DNA of 64,000 nt from Pontitalea aquivivens (GCF_046507575.1 NZ_JBKFEY010000006.1:1-64000); one strand, 5' to 3'; shown: positions 33,442 to 42,827, counted from the stretch's first letter. Numbers and translations: made by a program. The notes: generated by a model not told the origin, from the sequence alone.

Positions 33442-34635
33442 ATGAAAAAGAACTTCAAGACGACGGCGTTGGTGTCAACGCTGGCGATCACGACCGCTTA
33501 CTCTGCGCCGGCATCGGCCGAAGTGGTGATCGGCTATCTGGCTGCGTTGACCGGCGCCACGTCCGAGTTGACCGGCGAATCCGCAGCCCATGCGGTCCAG
33601 ATGGCAATCGACGATTTCGGCGGCAAGGTGGATGACCAGCCGATCATACTGCTGCAGGCTGACCACGCCGGCAAGCCCGATACCGGCCTTGGCATCGCGC
33701 GCGAATGGGTCGACACCAAGAACGTCAACCTTCTGCTGAACGTCGACAACTCGGCAGTGGCGCTGGCGGTCAGCGACCTCGTGCGTGACAAGGATGTCAC
33801 GATGCTGCTGGGCGCGTCGAACGCCAAGCTGATCAACGAGCTGTGCAGCCCGCATCAGGCGATCATGCTGCTGGACAACTCTTCGCTGGCGCGCGCGGTC
33901 GTCGTGCCGCAGGTCGAGGCCGGGGCAGATACCTGGTTCTTCATCACCGTGGACTACGCCTTTGGGACCGACCTTCAGGATCAGGCGACCAAGGCCATTG
34001 AGGCCGCGGGCGGCAAGGTCGTGGGTTCGGTCAAGCATTCCCCCGAAACCACCGATTTCTCGGCCTTCCTGCTGCAGGCGCAAGCCTCGGGCGCCAAGAA
34101 CATCGCCCTGGCGACCTTCGGCACCTGGCAGAACACCATCACCCGCCAGGCGCAGGAATTCGGCGTCGAGGCGAAGCTGTCGCCCTTCTACCTTGGGATC
34201 ACCGACGTGCACTCGGCCGGTCTCGACACGGTGCAGAACGTGACCGGCTCGATCCTGTCCTACTGGAACTATAACGACCAGTCGCGCGAATTCGCAGCCA
34301 AGTTCAAGGAAGGCTATGGCCGTCCGCCGACCTTCACCAACACCTACCACTATGAATTCACCCGCCATTATCTGCGCGCCGTCGATGCGGTCGACAGCAC
34401 TGATGCGGACAAGGTGAACGAATGGATGCGCGCCAATCCGGTGGAGCTGGTCAACGGCCTGACCGCGACGATCCGAAAGGATGGTTTCGTTCTGCGTGAC
34501 GTGTTCCCCTATCGCACGCTCACGCCAGAGGAAAGCAAGGGCGAGTGGGATTACCTCGAAATCCTCGGCACCCTGCCAGCCGAAAAGATCGCTCCTCCGG
34601 TCAGCGAAAGCACCTGCCCGCTACTGAAGGGCTGA
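33442..34635 (+). CDS. livK: ABC transporter periplasmic substrate-binding protein (LivK/HAAT family)
   Basis: A 397-residue type I periplasmic binding protein. The signal peptide is residues 1-26 (MKKNFKTT, hydrophobic core, then PASA), with predicted cleavage before EVVIGYLAALTG. Typical features are AVQMAIDDFGG, LLLNVDNSAVALAVSDL and DYAFGTDL around residue 173. GGGAGGAAACA precedes the ATG. Binding proteins of this family take up branched-chain amino acids but also aromatic and alicyclic acids in catabolic islands. Position and regulon motif suggest the acid fed into this pathway. The four transporter genes follow. Confidence 0.87.
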   Translation: MKKNFKTTALVSTLAITTAYSAPASAEVVIGYLAALTGATSELTGESAAHAVQMAIDDFGGKVDDQPIILLQADHAGKPDTGLGIAREWVDTKNVNLLLNVDNSAVALAVSDLVRDKDVTMLLGASNAKLINELCSPHQAIMLLDNSSLARAVVVPQVEAGADTWFFITVDYAFGTDLQDQATKAIEAAGGKVVGSVKHSPETTDFSAFLLQAQASGAKNIALATFGTWQNTITRQAQEFGVEAKLSPFYLGITDVHSAGLDTVQNVTGSILSYWNYNDQSREFAAKFKEGYGRPPTFTNTYHYEFTRHYLRAVDAVDSTDADKVNEWMRANPVELVNGLTATIRKDGFVLRDVFPYRTLTPEESKGEWDYLEILGTLPAEKIAPPVSESTCPLLKG

Positions 34636-34723
34636 TCCTCGCGACAGGGCGGCGTGCGCGCCGCCCTGCCTCGCATTTCCAATGGCATGCCGGTGGGCAA
34701 TCGCGCGCCGGAAGGGGGTATGG

Positions 34724-35476
34724 GTGTCCGGAAATATCCTGGAAATCCGCGGCGTCATCAAACAGTTCGGCGGTTTCAACGCGGTCAACGGCGTCGATCT
34801 TGACGTGGCCGAGGGCGAGATCCACGCGCTGATCGGCCCGAATGGCGCGGGCAAGACCACATTCTTCAATCTGCTGACCGGCAACCTGCCGGTCACAGCG
34901 GGCACGATCCACTTTGGCGGGCAGCTGATCTCGAACCTGTCGATGGACAAGATCGCGCGGATGGGGCTGGTGCGGTCCTATCAGATCTCATCGATCTTCC
35001 CCGAGTTCACGGCGCTCAACAACGTCCGCTTTGCACTGCAGCAAAAGCGGCGCACGAATTTCGATTTCTGGTGCAACGAGCGTACGCTTGCCAGCCTGAA
35101 CGACCGTGCGATGGAGCTTCTGGAAGAGCTGGACCTGGGCCGCTGGGCCGATACCCGCGCAGGCGATCTGCCCTATGGCCGCAAGCGCGCGCTGGAGATC
35201 GCCACGACGCTTGCGCTGGAACCACGGGTCCTGCTTCTGGACGAACCCACCAGCGGCATGGGCCGCGAGGATATCGAGCGCGTCACCGATCTGATCCGCA
35301 AGGTTGCGATCGGTCGCACGGTGGTGATGGTCGAACACAATCTGCCTGTGGTGCGGGGCCTGTGCGACCGCGTGACCGTTCTGGCCCGCGGCGAGGTCAT
35401 CGCACGCGGCCGCTACGACGAGGTATCCGCCGACCCGCGCGTGGTCGAGGCCTATCTGGGGGCGCATCATGCTTGA
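34724..35476 (+). CDS. livG: ABC transporter ATP-binding protein LivG-type
   Basis: A 250-residue ATPase with Walker A GPNGAGKTT (about 33-41), a signature reading LPYGRKRALEIA in place of LSGGQ (normal for LivG), and Walker B VLLLDEPTSGM. The GTG at 34724 is chosen as start because GAAGGGGG lies just upstream and the frame above it is non-coding. It overlaps livF by 8 bp. It energises uptake with LivF. Confidence 0.87.
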   Translation: MSGNILEIRGVIKQFGGFNAVNGVDLDVAEGEIHALIGPNGAGKTTFFNLLTGNLPVTAGTIHFGGQLISNLSMDKIARMGLVRSYQISSIFPEFTALNNVRFALQQKRRTNFDFWCNERTLASLNDRAMELLEELDLGRWADTRAGDLPYGRKRALEIATTLALEPRVLLLDEPTSGMGREDIERVTDLIRKVAIGRTVVMVEHNLPVVRGLCDRVTVLARGEVIARGRYDEVSADPRVVEAYLGAHHA

Positions 35477-36161
35477 GATCCGCAACCTGAATGCCTGGTA
35501 CAGCGAAAGCCACGTGCTGCACGGCGTCAACATGGATATCCCAAAGGGCAAGGTCGTCTCGCTTCTGGGGCGCAACGGGGCGGGCAAATCCACGACCATG
35601 CGCTCGATCATGGGGCTGATGGACCGGACTGAGGGCAAAATCCTGCATGACGGTGTGAACCTTCTGCGGCTGCGCCCCAACCACATCGCCCGGCGCGGCA
35701 TCGCGATCTGCCCCGAGGATCGGGGTATCTTCCCCTCGCTCAGCGTGATGGAAAACCTGATGCTGCCGCCGATCGTGGCGCCCGGCGGCATGAGCCTGGA
35801 ACGGATCTACAAGCTGTTCCCGAACATCCAGGAACGCGCGCAAAGCCGCGGCACGGAACTGTCGGGCGGGGAACAGCAGATGCTGGCCATCGCACGCATC
35901 CTGCGGACGGGGGCGACGATCCTGCTGCTGGACGAGCCGACCGAAGGTCTGGCCCCCGTGATCGTGCAGCAGATCGCCCGCACCATTGCCGAGATCAAGG
36001 AGCTTGGTCACACCATCCTTCTGATCGAACAGAATGCCCATTTCGTGCAGGGATTGGCGAATGTCCATTACCTGATGGAAAACGGCGTGATCGTTGACCG
36101 GCTGGAGGATCATGAATTCGCGTCACAGATGGACCGGGTCGACCGGCTTCTGGGCGTGTAG
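35469..36161 (+). CDS. livF: ABC transporter ATP-binding protein LivF-type
   Basis: A 230-residue ATPase. Walker A is GRNGAGKST, the Q-loop region lies around IAICPEDRGIFPSLSV, the signature is LSGGEQQMLAIARIL and Walker B is ILLLDEPTEGLAP. It is the second nucleotide-binding subunit of the Liv system; its start lies inside the end of livG. Confidence 0.88.
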   Translation: MLEIRNLNAWYSESHVLHGVNMDIPKGKVVSLLGRNGAGKSTTMRSIMGLMDRTEGKILHDGVNLLRLRPNHIARRGIAICPEDRGIFPSLSVMENLMLPPIVAPGGMSLERIYKLFPNIQERAQSRGTELSGGEQQMLAIARILRTGATILLLDEPTEGLAPVIVQQIARTIAEIKELGHTILLIEQNAHFVQGLANVHYLMENGVIVDRLEDHEFASQMDRVDRLLGV

Positions 36162-36174
36162 GGCGGAGGACGCG

Positions 36175-37053
36175 ATGTTTGAATTCGACATTAACCTGAT
36201 CCTCGGCCAGATGGTCCTGGGCCTTGTGAACGGGGTGTTCTACGCGATCCTTTCACTGGGTCTGGCGGTCATCTTTGGCCTTCTGGGGGTGATCAACTTC
36301 GCGCATGGTGTGTTCTTCATGATGGGCGCCTATTTCGCCTACATGCTGACGACCTACCTGGGCATCGGCTACTGGGGGGCGATGATCCTCGTGCCGCTGA
36401 TGGTGGGTACCATCGGCCTTGTGGTCGAGATCGTGCTGATCCGCCACATCTACAAACTGGATCACCTGTACAGCCTGCTGCTGACGCTGGGCCTTGCCGT
36501 CTTCATCGAGGGGGGCGTGCAGATCATCTTCGGCCCCCGCGGCTTGCCCTATCAGATCCCCGAGAGCCTGCGCGGCGCCGTCAATCTTGGCTTCATGTTC
36601 CTGCCGATCTATCGGGCCTGGGTGGTGGGCGCGGGGATCGTGCTGTGTCTGGTCACCTGGTATCTGATCGAACGCACCTCGCTGGGCGCGAAACTGCGCG
36701 CGGCCACCGACAACCCGCGCCTTGTGCAGGCCTTCGGGATCAACGTGCCGATCATGCTGACCCTGACTTATGCGGCGGGCGTCGCGCTGGCCGGGATCGG
36801 CGGGGTCATGGCCGCGCCGATCATGTCGGTTGACCCGGGCATGGGCACCCACATCACCATCGTTGTCTTTGCGGTGGTTGTGATCGGCGGCATGGGGTCA
36901 ATCATGGGGGCAATCGTCACTGGCCTTGGTCTTGGCCTGCTCGAAGGTCTGGCCAAGGCGATCTACCCCGAGGTTTCCTCGACCGTCATCTTTGTCGCCA
37001 TGGTGGTGATCCTGATCCTGCGCCCGCGTGGCCTTTTGGGGAAGGTGGCCTGA
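36175..37053 (+). CDS. livH: ABC transporter permease LivH-type
   Basis: A 292-residue inner-membrane permease with about eight hydrophobic helices. The start MFEFDINLILGQMVLG is supported by GGCGGAGGA upstream; the longer open frame overlaps livF and is spurious. Landmarks are GLLGVINFAHGVFFMMGAY and FAVVVIGGMGSIMGAI, the latter typical of LivH near the coupling helix. Confidence 0.87.
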   Translation: MFEFDINLILGQMVLGLVNGVFYAILSLGLAVIFGLLGVINFAHGVFFMMGAYFAYMLTTYLGIGYWGAMILVPLMVGTIGLVVEIVLIRHIYKLDHLYSLLLTLGLAVFIEGGVQIIFGPRGLPYQIPESLRGAVNLGFMFLPIYRAWVVGAGIVLCLVTWYLIERTSLGAKLRAATDNPRLVQAFGINVPIMLTLTYAAGVALAGIGGVMAAPIMSVDPGMGTHITIVVFAVVVIGGMGSIMGAIVTGLGLGLLEGLAKAIYPEVSSTVIFVAMVVILILRPRGLLGKVA

Positions 37054-37055
37054 GC

Positions 37056-38048
37056 ATGGACAGTACCGTCATTAGCAAGGGAAGCGGAAACATGGCAACA
37101 CATCCGGCCGAGTTCCAGTTTTTGGGCATGACCAAGGCGCGCACCGTGGCCTTCGCCATCTTTGCCCTGGTGATCGCGCTGGGACCGCTTGTCGTTTACG
37201 ACGTGTTCCTGATGCGGGTCTATTGCCTGATCATCTTTGCATGTTCGTGGAGCCTGCTTCTGGGCTACACGGGGTTGATGAGCTTTGGTCACGCCGCCTT
37301 CTTCGGCGCCGGGGCCTATCTGTGCGGCCATGCCGCCGCCCGCTGGGGCCTTCCGACCGAGCTTTCGATCCTGGTCGGAACCCTTAGCGCCGGGATGCTG
37401 GGGCTGGTCTTCGGCTGGGTCGCGATCCGCCGGCAGGGCCTGTATTTCGCAATGATCACCCTGGCACTGGCACAGATGACCTATTTCGCGGCGGTGCAGG
37501 CCCCCTTCACCGGCGGCGAAGATGGCATTCAGGCCGTGCCGCGCGGGTCGATGTTCGGGCTGGATCTAGCCACGAACAGCACGCTGTACTGGGTGATGGC
37601 GGTCATCGTGCTTGCCGCGATCCTTCTGTATAACCGCATCGTCCATTCCCCCTTCGGCCAAGTGCTGCGCGCGATCCGCAACAACCCCGAACGGGCCAAG
37701 TCGCTGGGCTACAACGTGGACCGGTTCAAGCTGGCCTCGTTCACGATCTCGGCGGCGATGGCGGGCTTTGCAGCCTCGATGAAGACCATCGTGTTCGGCA
37801 TCGCGACGCTGGACAACATCGCCGTCGGCGCAACCACCGAAGTGGTTCTGATCACCCTGGTCGGCGGCATCGGCACAATCTTTGGCCCCGTGGTCGGCAG
37901 CTTCATCATCCTGTCGATGGAGCATTTCCTGTCGCCCTATGGGCCTTGGGTCCTGCTGATCGAGGGAACGGTCTTCATGCTCTGCGTGCTTCTGTTCCGG
38001 CAGGGGATTGTCGGCGAAATCCAGGCGCGCCTGAAAAAGCCGCTGTAA
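37056..38048 (+). CDS. livM: ABC transporter permease LivM-type
   Basis: A 330-residue permease with about nine hydrophobic segments. It has LMSFGHAAFFGAGAYL, NPERAKSLGYNV and LVGGIGTIFGPVVGSF, all LivM landmarks. Two starts are possible: ATG 37056, three bases after livH, and ATG 37092, which has GGAAGCGGA upstream; the latter would remove 12 residues before MATHP. It completes the LivKGFHM set. Confidence 0.87.
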   Translation: MDSTVISKGSGNMATHPAEFQFLGMTKARTVAFAIFALVIALGPLVVYDVFLMRVYCLIIFACSWSLLLGYTGLMSFGHAAFFGAGAYLCGHAAARWGLPTELSILVGTLSAGMLGLVFGWVAIRRQGLYFAMITLALAQMTYFAAVQAPFTGGEDGIQAVPRGSMFGLDLATNSTLYWVMAVIVLAAILLYNRIVHSPFGQVLRAIRNNPERAKSLGYNVDRFKLASFTISAAMAGFAASMKTIVFGIATLDNIAVGATTEVVLITLVGGIGTIFGPVVGSFIILSMEHFLSPYGPWVLLIEGTVFMLCVLLFRQGIVGEIQARLKKPL

Positions 38049-38085
38049 GAAAACGGGGCCCGTTACGCTTTGCGCGGGTGGTTCG

Positions 38086-38559
38086 TCAGACGGGCCGTTT
38101 CCGCACCAGTTCCGACACCTGCCCCGACAGAACCTCGGTTCCATCCATCCGGCGAAGGGTGATCTGGTCGGTGACGATCCCCGCCGCCGGGTTCGAGGCG
38201 CTTTCCCTCACCTGAATGGTTTCCCATTCCGCCTGAACCGTATCGCCCAGCCGCACCGGCGCGCGAAACCGCACCTCGGCCCAGCCCAGAAGCGCGATCC
38301 CCGAGGTGACAAGCCGCCCGCTTCGCACCACCAGCCCATGCGCCAGCGCTAGGTTCAGCATCCCGTGCGAGATGCGTCCTCCGAACTCTGCCTGCTCTGC
38401 AAAACTCTGGCTGGTGTGCAGTTCGGCCATGTCGCCGGTCAGCCCGGCAAAGGTCATCACGTCATGATCGGTGATTGTGCGGGTGGGCGACAGCCCGCGC
38501 CGCCCGACCTTCTGAAGCTCAAACCAGTCGATCTGGTCCGGCGAAACCCAGTTGAACAT
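38086..38559 (-). CDS. MaoC-family hydratase/dehydratase
   Basis: A 157-residue single-hotdog MaoC protein (MFNWVSPDQIDWFEL start; TITDHDVMTFAGLTGDMAELHT around residues 37-58). The DxNPxH motif reads DMAELH, keeping Asp and His, followed by GGRISHGML. The ATG is set by GAGGGAGCG upstream. It is on the minus strand downstream of a TRAP binding-protein gene, but a terminator lies between. Probably an enoyl-CoA hydratase of (R)-type or a broad thioester hydratase. Confidence 0.8.
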   Translation of the reverse strand: MFNWVSPDQIDWFELQKVGRRGLSPTRTITDHDVMTFAGLTGDMAELHTSQSFAEQAEFGGRISHGMLNLALAHGLVVRSGRLVTSGIALLGWAEVRFRAPVRLGDTVQAEWETIQVRESASNPAAGIVTDQITLRRMDGTEVLSGQVSELVRKRPV

Positions 38560-38575
38560 CTTCGCTCCCTCTATG

Positions 38576-38604
38576 CAAAAACCCCGCGCCCGATGGCGCG
38601 GGGT
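38576..38604 (-). terminator. Rho-independent terminator after dctP (38612)
   Basis: On the minus strand ACCCCGCGCC, loop ATCG, GGCGCGGGGT then TTTTGC, 8 bp past the DctP stop codon. It should limit read-through into the MaoC gene. Confidence 0.8.
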
Positions 38605-38611
38605 CAATCTG

Positions 38612-39634
38612 TCACTTGGCGGTTGCGGCGCGTAGATCGTCCAGCATCGCCTGCGGATCTGCGAGGCCTGCGTTCTTGGCGCGGGCAATCCAATCCGCCT
38701 CAATCGGCGCAATGATCCCCTGGATCTGCGTCACCACCTCGGGCGCGGCATCGGCGCGCACTACCCCAAGACCCTCAAAGCTGGAAAGCGCCGCATCCAC
38801 CGCCTTCTGGTGGGCATCGCCCGACTGCTGCGCAAGGACCGCACCCGAAATCGCCGTGATCGCCGCGCGATCCTGCTCCGAGATGCGCTCCCAAGAATCG
38901 GGATTGATGGCCAGCATGTTCACCGTGCTTGCAAGGCCACCCGGATAGAAGGACAATTGTTTGAGTACCCCTTCCAGCTTGAAGCCGGTCACGGTCTCCG
39001 GGGTGATTATGCCACCGTCGATCACCCCACCCGCGGCCAGTTCGTAAATTTCGGGCACCGGCTTGACGACCGGAACAGCACCCAAAAGGTTCAACATCTC
39101 GGTCGTTGCGGGTTGTGGGCTACGCAGTTTGGCACCCTTAAGGCCCTCGACCGTGACGATCGGCTCCTTGGTCGTGAACAGATGCGCGGGGCTGCCGCTG
39201 AACAGGGTCAGGACATGCACGCCTTCAAAGATGTTCAGCGGCGCGACGTTCTTTTCATAGACCTCCCAAGTCGCGGGGCTGCGCTTAGCGGGTTGGTCGC
39301 CATAGAAGGGCAGCTCGAATCCTTCGATCAGCGGGAACCGACCGGGGGTGTAGCCCGGCACGACAAAGCCGATATCGGCCTGCCCGTCGGCCACCACGTC
39401 GAATTGCGTCGGGGCAGAACCCACGACCTTAGGCGTCGGTTCGATCTTCACGCGGCCCTCGGTCACCTTCTCGACTTCGGCGATCCAGGGAAAGATTAGG
39501 TCGGTGTTGATGAAATAAGTGGTCGGCAGCCAGTTCGAATAGCGCAGCGTGACCGTTTCGGCCGCGGCGGCACCCGCCATCAGGACCAGCAATGACCCGC
39601 CAAGCGCGGCGCGGCCGATAATAGAAATTCCCAT
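38612..39634 (-). CDS. dctP: TRAP transporter substrate-binding protein DctP
   Basis: A 340-residue DctP-family periplasmic protein. The signal peptide is residues 1-25 (MGISIIGRAALGG, hydrophobic core, AAAA) with mature start ETVTLRYSNW. Landmarks are GRFPLIEGFELPF, LRSPQPATTEMLNLLGAVPV and ELAAGGVIDGG. AGGAGGAAGAC precedes the ATG. No DctQ or DctM gene is adjacent; the only TRAP permease in the window is at 49618-51395. It shares the LRYSNWLP start and fold with the tandem pair at 43698 and 44798 but is clearly more divergent. Confidence 0.87.
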   Translation of the reverse strand: MGISIIGRAALGGSLLVLMAGAAAAETVTLRYSNWLPTTYFINTDLIFPWIAEVEKVTEGRVKIEPTPKVVGSAPTQFDVVADGQADIGFVVPGYTPGRFPLIEGFELPFYGDQPAKRSPATWEVYEKNVAPLNIFEGVHVLTLFSGSPAHLFTTKEPIVTVEGLKGAKLRSPQPATTEMLNLLGAVPVVKPVPEIYELAAGGVIDGGIITPETVTGFKLEGVLKQLSFYPGGLASTVNMLAINPDSWERISEQDRAAITAISGAVLAQQSGDAHQKAVDAALSSFEGLGVVRADAAPEVVTQIQGIIAPIEADWIARAKNAGLADPQAMLDDLRAATAK

Positions 39635-39690
39635 GTCTTCCTCCTGTTGCAGTGGAAGGTCTGCCACCTGTCCGGCCCCTCCGGCAAACG

Positions 39691-39709
39691 CTTCGCTATA
39701 ATACGGTAC
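39691..39709 (+). promoter_or_regulatory. operator-like motif, site 12
   Basis: CTTCGCTATAATACGGTAC, in the divergent region between dctP (minus) and the thioesterase gene (plus). It keeps TTCGCT and TACGGTA of the consensus. Confidence 0.42.
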
Positions 39710-39793
39710 GTGAGCGAACTTGTATTGCAAGCGAAATGTCTGTTGCGCATGATGCGAAGGCTTATGACCTTGCAGCCCGGAAAGGACCGCCCG

Positions 39794-40231
39794 ATGCAGA
39801 CCGCGATTCCCGTGACCGACCCGAACCCGCCGCCCGGTTTCATCCCGATGACCGGCGTGACCCCGGCAGAGGTCTTTTGCGGCCCGTTCTACGTCTGCGA
39901 AGCCGAGGGCGACCGCCCTGCCCGGCTGGGCTTTCGCGTGCAGCAGCACCACCTGAACGGCGCCGGGGTCTGCCACGGCGGGATCCTGTCGCTGTTTGCC
40001 GACCTGCAGGGCTACATGCTGCCGCAGATCGAACGCACATCCGGGTCTGCGCCGACCATCACCATCTCGGTGGATTTTCTGGCACCCGCCAAACTGGGCG
40101 ATTGGGTTGAAGGGACGCCGGAATGCGTCAAGGCGACCCGCAAGATGATCTTCTTCCAGTCGGTCCTGCGGGTCGGGGAAGATGCCGTCGCGCGCTGCAA
40201 CGGCATCTACAAGCTGGTCAAACCGCGCTAG
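39794..40231 (+). CDS. PaaI-family hotdog thioesterase
   Basis: A 145-residue hotdog thioesterase with HHLNGAGVCHGGILSLFADLQGY at about residues 55-77, closest in core sequence to the copy at 246 (shared GVCHGG, FADLQGY, SVDF and MIFFQ/MLFFQ). AAAGGA 8 bp upstream supports ATG 39794; two earlier in-frame ATGs lack a good ribosome site. It converges with the enoyl-CoA hydratase gene, overlapping it by 4 bp at the stops. The divergent regulon motif probably controls it. Confidence 0.82.
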   Translation: MQTAIPVTDPNPPPGFIPMTGVTPAEVFCGPFYVCEAEGDRPARLGFRVQQHHLNGAGVCHGGILSLFADLQGYMLPQIERTSGSAPTITISVDFLAPAKLGDWVEGTPECVKATRKMIFFQSVLRVGEDAVARCNGIYKLVKPR

Positions 40232-41010
40232 GGCTTGAGGAAACCGCGCTCGACGGCGCGGGCGGCCAGGCTGCCGGTACCGCGCATCAGGATCTGGGTG
40301 CGGTTCTCCAGTTCCAGCGCGGCGGAAAGGCTGCCCGCCTCAAGGTTGGCCCACATGCCCCGTTTGGTCATCCAGGTCGAGAGGCCGCCGTTTTCCGCGA
40401 TCTGGTGGGCCAGGTTTTCGGCCTGTTCGTCCAATCCGTCGGCATGCAAGGCCGAAACCAGCCCGATCCGCTCTGCCTCCTCCGCGCCGACCATGCGGCC
40501 GGTCAGCATGATCTCGAAGGCCCGGGTCGTACCGATGGCGCGGGGCAGCAGATAGCTTACGCCGATGTCGCAGCTGGACATGCCGACCTTGATGAAAGCC
40601 GCGTTGAATTTCGCCCCCGGACCGGCGATCCGCAGGTCGCAGGCAAGGGCCAGACCAAAGCCCGCGCCGCAGGCCGCGCCGTTCACCGCGGCAATGGTCG
40701 GTTGCGGAATGGCGCGCAGGCGCGTCACCAGGCTTGCATAGCGTTCCTGGCGCGCCATCCAGGCCGCAGTTTCGTCCCCTTCGCCTTCGGCCTTTTCGGC
40801 CAGCGACAGGTCGAAGCCTGCGCAAAACCCGCGCCCCTCGCCGGTCACGATCAGCACCCGGGCGGGCCCTTCGGTAACCTCGTCCAACAGGCGCAGCATG
40901 TGCCGCACCATGTCATCCGTCAGCGCGTTAAGCTTGTCCGGCCGGTTCAGACGCAGCGTCGCGATGTGGCCCTGAACCTCCAGGCGCACCGTGTCTTGGG
41001 TGTTCGTCAT
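40228..41010 (-). CDS. Enoyl-CoA hydratase/isomerase family protein
   Basis: A 260-residue crotonase-fold protein with GFCAGFDLSL (oxyanion half) and GAACGAGFGLALACD. Neither classical glutamate is present: the first position reads Gly (GAGFGL) and the second Phe (KFNAAF). FIKVGMSSCDIGVSYLLPR instead carries an Asp two residues before the Gly, a pattern found in several actinobacterial EchA proteins. Function may be isomerisation or hydrolysis instead of hydration. GGGAGGAACAGG precedes the ATG. The head-to-head neighbour is the AliA-like ligase at 41165. Confidence 0.8.
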   Translation of the reverse strand: MTNTQDTVRLEVQGHIATLRLNRPDKLNALTDDMVRHMLRLLDEVTEGPARVLIVTGEGRGFCAGFDLSLAEKAEGEGDETAAWMARQERYASLVTRLRAIPQPTIAAVNGAACGAGFGLALACDLRIAGPGAKFNAAFIKVGMSSCDIGVSYLLPRAIGTTRAFEIMLTGRMVGAEEAERIGLVSALHADGLDEQAENLAHQIAENGGLSTWMTKRGMWANLEAGSLSAALELENRTQILMRGTGSLAARAVERGFLKP

Positions 41011-41103
41011 CCTGTTCCTCCCTTATGCCTCGCGCCAAGGATTGGCTGCGCCCCGCTGCGCAGCGATCGACGACAGCTTTTCTTGACAGCTTCAAGATTT
41101 ACC

Positions 41104-41118
41104 ATCTAGCGTATCATA
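41104..41118. promoter_or_regulatory. operator-like motif, site 13 (partial)
   Basis: ATCTAGCGTATCATA, between the divergent hydratase and ligase genes and 47-61 bp from the ligase ATG. It shares CTAGCGTA with sites 1 and 4. Confidence 0.35.
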
Positions 41119-41164
41119 TGCAGAATAACAAATGGCCCGACATGGCCAAAAGGGGGGGGGTATC

Positions 41165-42805
41165 ATGGCCGCTACGTTCGATCTGCAAACCCATCGGGCC
41201 GCGATGCGACAGCAAGGCTGGTGGCAGGACAGAACGTTCGACGATCTGCTGAAGGGTGCCGTCGACCAGTTCCCCGACAAGCCTGCGATCCGCGCCTATC
41301 GAAGCGACGCTGGCTTTGACGCCCCGGTCGGGTCGCTGACCTTCGCTGAACTAGAAGCGGCGGTTGCAAAGGCCGCCGGCGCCTTTCGCGCGCTTGGCAT
41401 CGGGTCCGGCGATGTGGTCGGCGTGCAGCTGCCGAACTGGTGGGAATTCGAGGTCTCGATCCTGGCGCTCAATCGGATCGGGGCGGTGCCGAACCCCTTG
41501 ATGCACATCTTCCGCGAACGCGAGTTGCGCTTCATGCTGGGCTTTGCCGAGGCGAAGGCGATTGTGATTCCCAGCACCTTCCGGGGCCATGACTTCTTGA
41601 CGATGATGGCGGGGCTGCGCGCCGATCTTCCCGCGTTGCGCCATGTAATCGTGGTCGATTGCGAGGGCCCGGACAGCTTTGACCGGCTAATCATGAATGC
41701 CGATGCAGCGCCGATCCCGGCCGGCCAGGGAACGCCCGTCGCGCCCGATGAAATGTCTGTGCTGATGTATACCTCGGGCACGACAGGGGAACCCAAGGGC
41801 GTGATGCATTGCGCCAACACGATGCATGCCTGTGTCACCGCCCTCGGCAACCGGTTCGGCCTGCGCAGCGAGGATGTGCATATCGGTGCAACACCTTTTG
41901 GTCACATGACCGGCTATACCGCCGTCATGGTGCAGGCGCTGAAATATGGCAGCACCACGATCCTGATGGATGTCTGGGATCCGAGGGCCGGCGTTCAGAT
42001 CATGCAGCGCGAAGGGGTGACGCATATGGCGGCCTCTACCGCCTTCCTGTCGGACATCTGCGCGCAAATCCGCGCAGGCGCCACGCCACCTCGGCTGCGG
42101 ACCTTCCTCTGCGGCGGCGCGCAGATCCCGCCCGCGGTGATCGAGGAGGCGCGCGCGCTTATGGGGATTGGCGTCTCGTCGCTGTGGGGCATGACCGAGG
42201 GGCTGGCGGGCAGCCTGACCGAACCCGAACGTGCGGCCGAAAAATCCGCCAGCACCGATGGCCGCACCGTCGAGGGGGTGGAGCTTCTGGTCGCGGATGA
42301 AAACCTCAATCCCCTGCCCACCGGCAAGACCGGGCGGTTGTATTTTCGCGGCTCGCAGCAGTTCATCGGCTATTTCAAGCGCCCGGGCCTGTGCGGGCGC
42401 GAGCCCGAGGGCTGGTTCGACACCGGCGATCTCGCCTACATGGACGCCGAGGGCTACATCCGCATCGACGGCCGCACCAAGGACATCATCATCCGCGGCG
42501 GCGAAAACGTCCCCGTGGTCGAGATCGAGGCGGTGCTGTATCGCCACCCCCGTATCGCCGATGCGGCCGTGGTAGGCTATCCCGATCCGCGCCTTGGCGA
42601 ACGGGGCTGCGCCGTGCTGACGCTGCGCGAGGGCACGACCTTTACCATGACCGAGCTCTGCGACTGGATGGCGCAGAACGGCGTCGCCCGCCAATACTGG
42701 CCCGAGGCGGTCGAGGTGATCGAGGTGATGCCCCGCACCCCCAATGGCAAGATCAAGAAGCCCGACCTGCGCCCGCTGGCCGCGAAACACAGCGCAGCAA
42801 ACTGA
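41165..42805 (+). CDS. AMP-forming acyl-CoA ligase, AliA-like
   Basis: A 546-residue ligase paralogous to that at 16283. YTSGTTGEPKG is at residues 202-212, WGMTEG near 344, TGDLAYMDAEGYIRIDGRTKD in the hinge, and RTPNGKIKKPDLR with the catalytic Lys. The N-terminus HRAAMRQQGWWQDRTFDDLL is the AliA type. An unusual run of eight G residues (41153-41160) forms the ribosome site before ATG 41165. It is co-transcribed with the SDR 22 bp downstream. Two AliA-like ligases in one regulon suggest two ring acids or two ring states are activated. Confidence 0.85.
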   Translation: MAATFDLQTHRAAMRQQGWWQDRTFDDLLKGAVDQFPDKPAIRAYRSDAGFDAPVGSLTFAELEAAVAKAAGAFRALGIGSGDVVGVQLPNWWEFEVSILALNRIGAVPNPLMHIFRERELRFMLGFAEAKAIVIPSTFRGHDFLTMMAGLRADLPALRHVIVVDCEGPDSFDRLIMNADAAPIPAGQGTPVAPDEMSVLMYTSGTTGEPKGVMHCANTMHACVTALGNRFGLRSEDVHIGATPFGHMTGYTAVMVQALKYGSTTILMDVWDPRAGVQIMQREGVTHMAASTAFLSDICAQIRAGATPPRLRTFLCGGAQIPPAVIEEARALMGIGVSSLWGMTEGLAGSLTEPERAAEKSASTDGRTVEGVELLVADENLNPLPTGKTGRLYFRGSQQFIGYFKRPGLCGREPEGWFDTGDLAYMDAEGYIRIDGRTKDIIIRGGENVPVVEIEAVLYRHPRIADAAVVGYPDPRLGERGCAVLTLREGTTFTMTELCDWMAQNGVARQYWPEAVEVIEVMPRTPNGKIKKPDLRPLAAKHSAAN

Positions 42806-42827
42806 CCCGCAATTGAAAGGCAACAGA

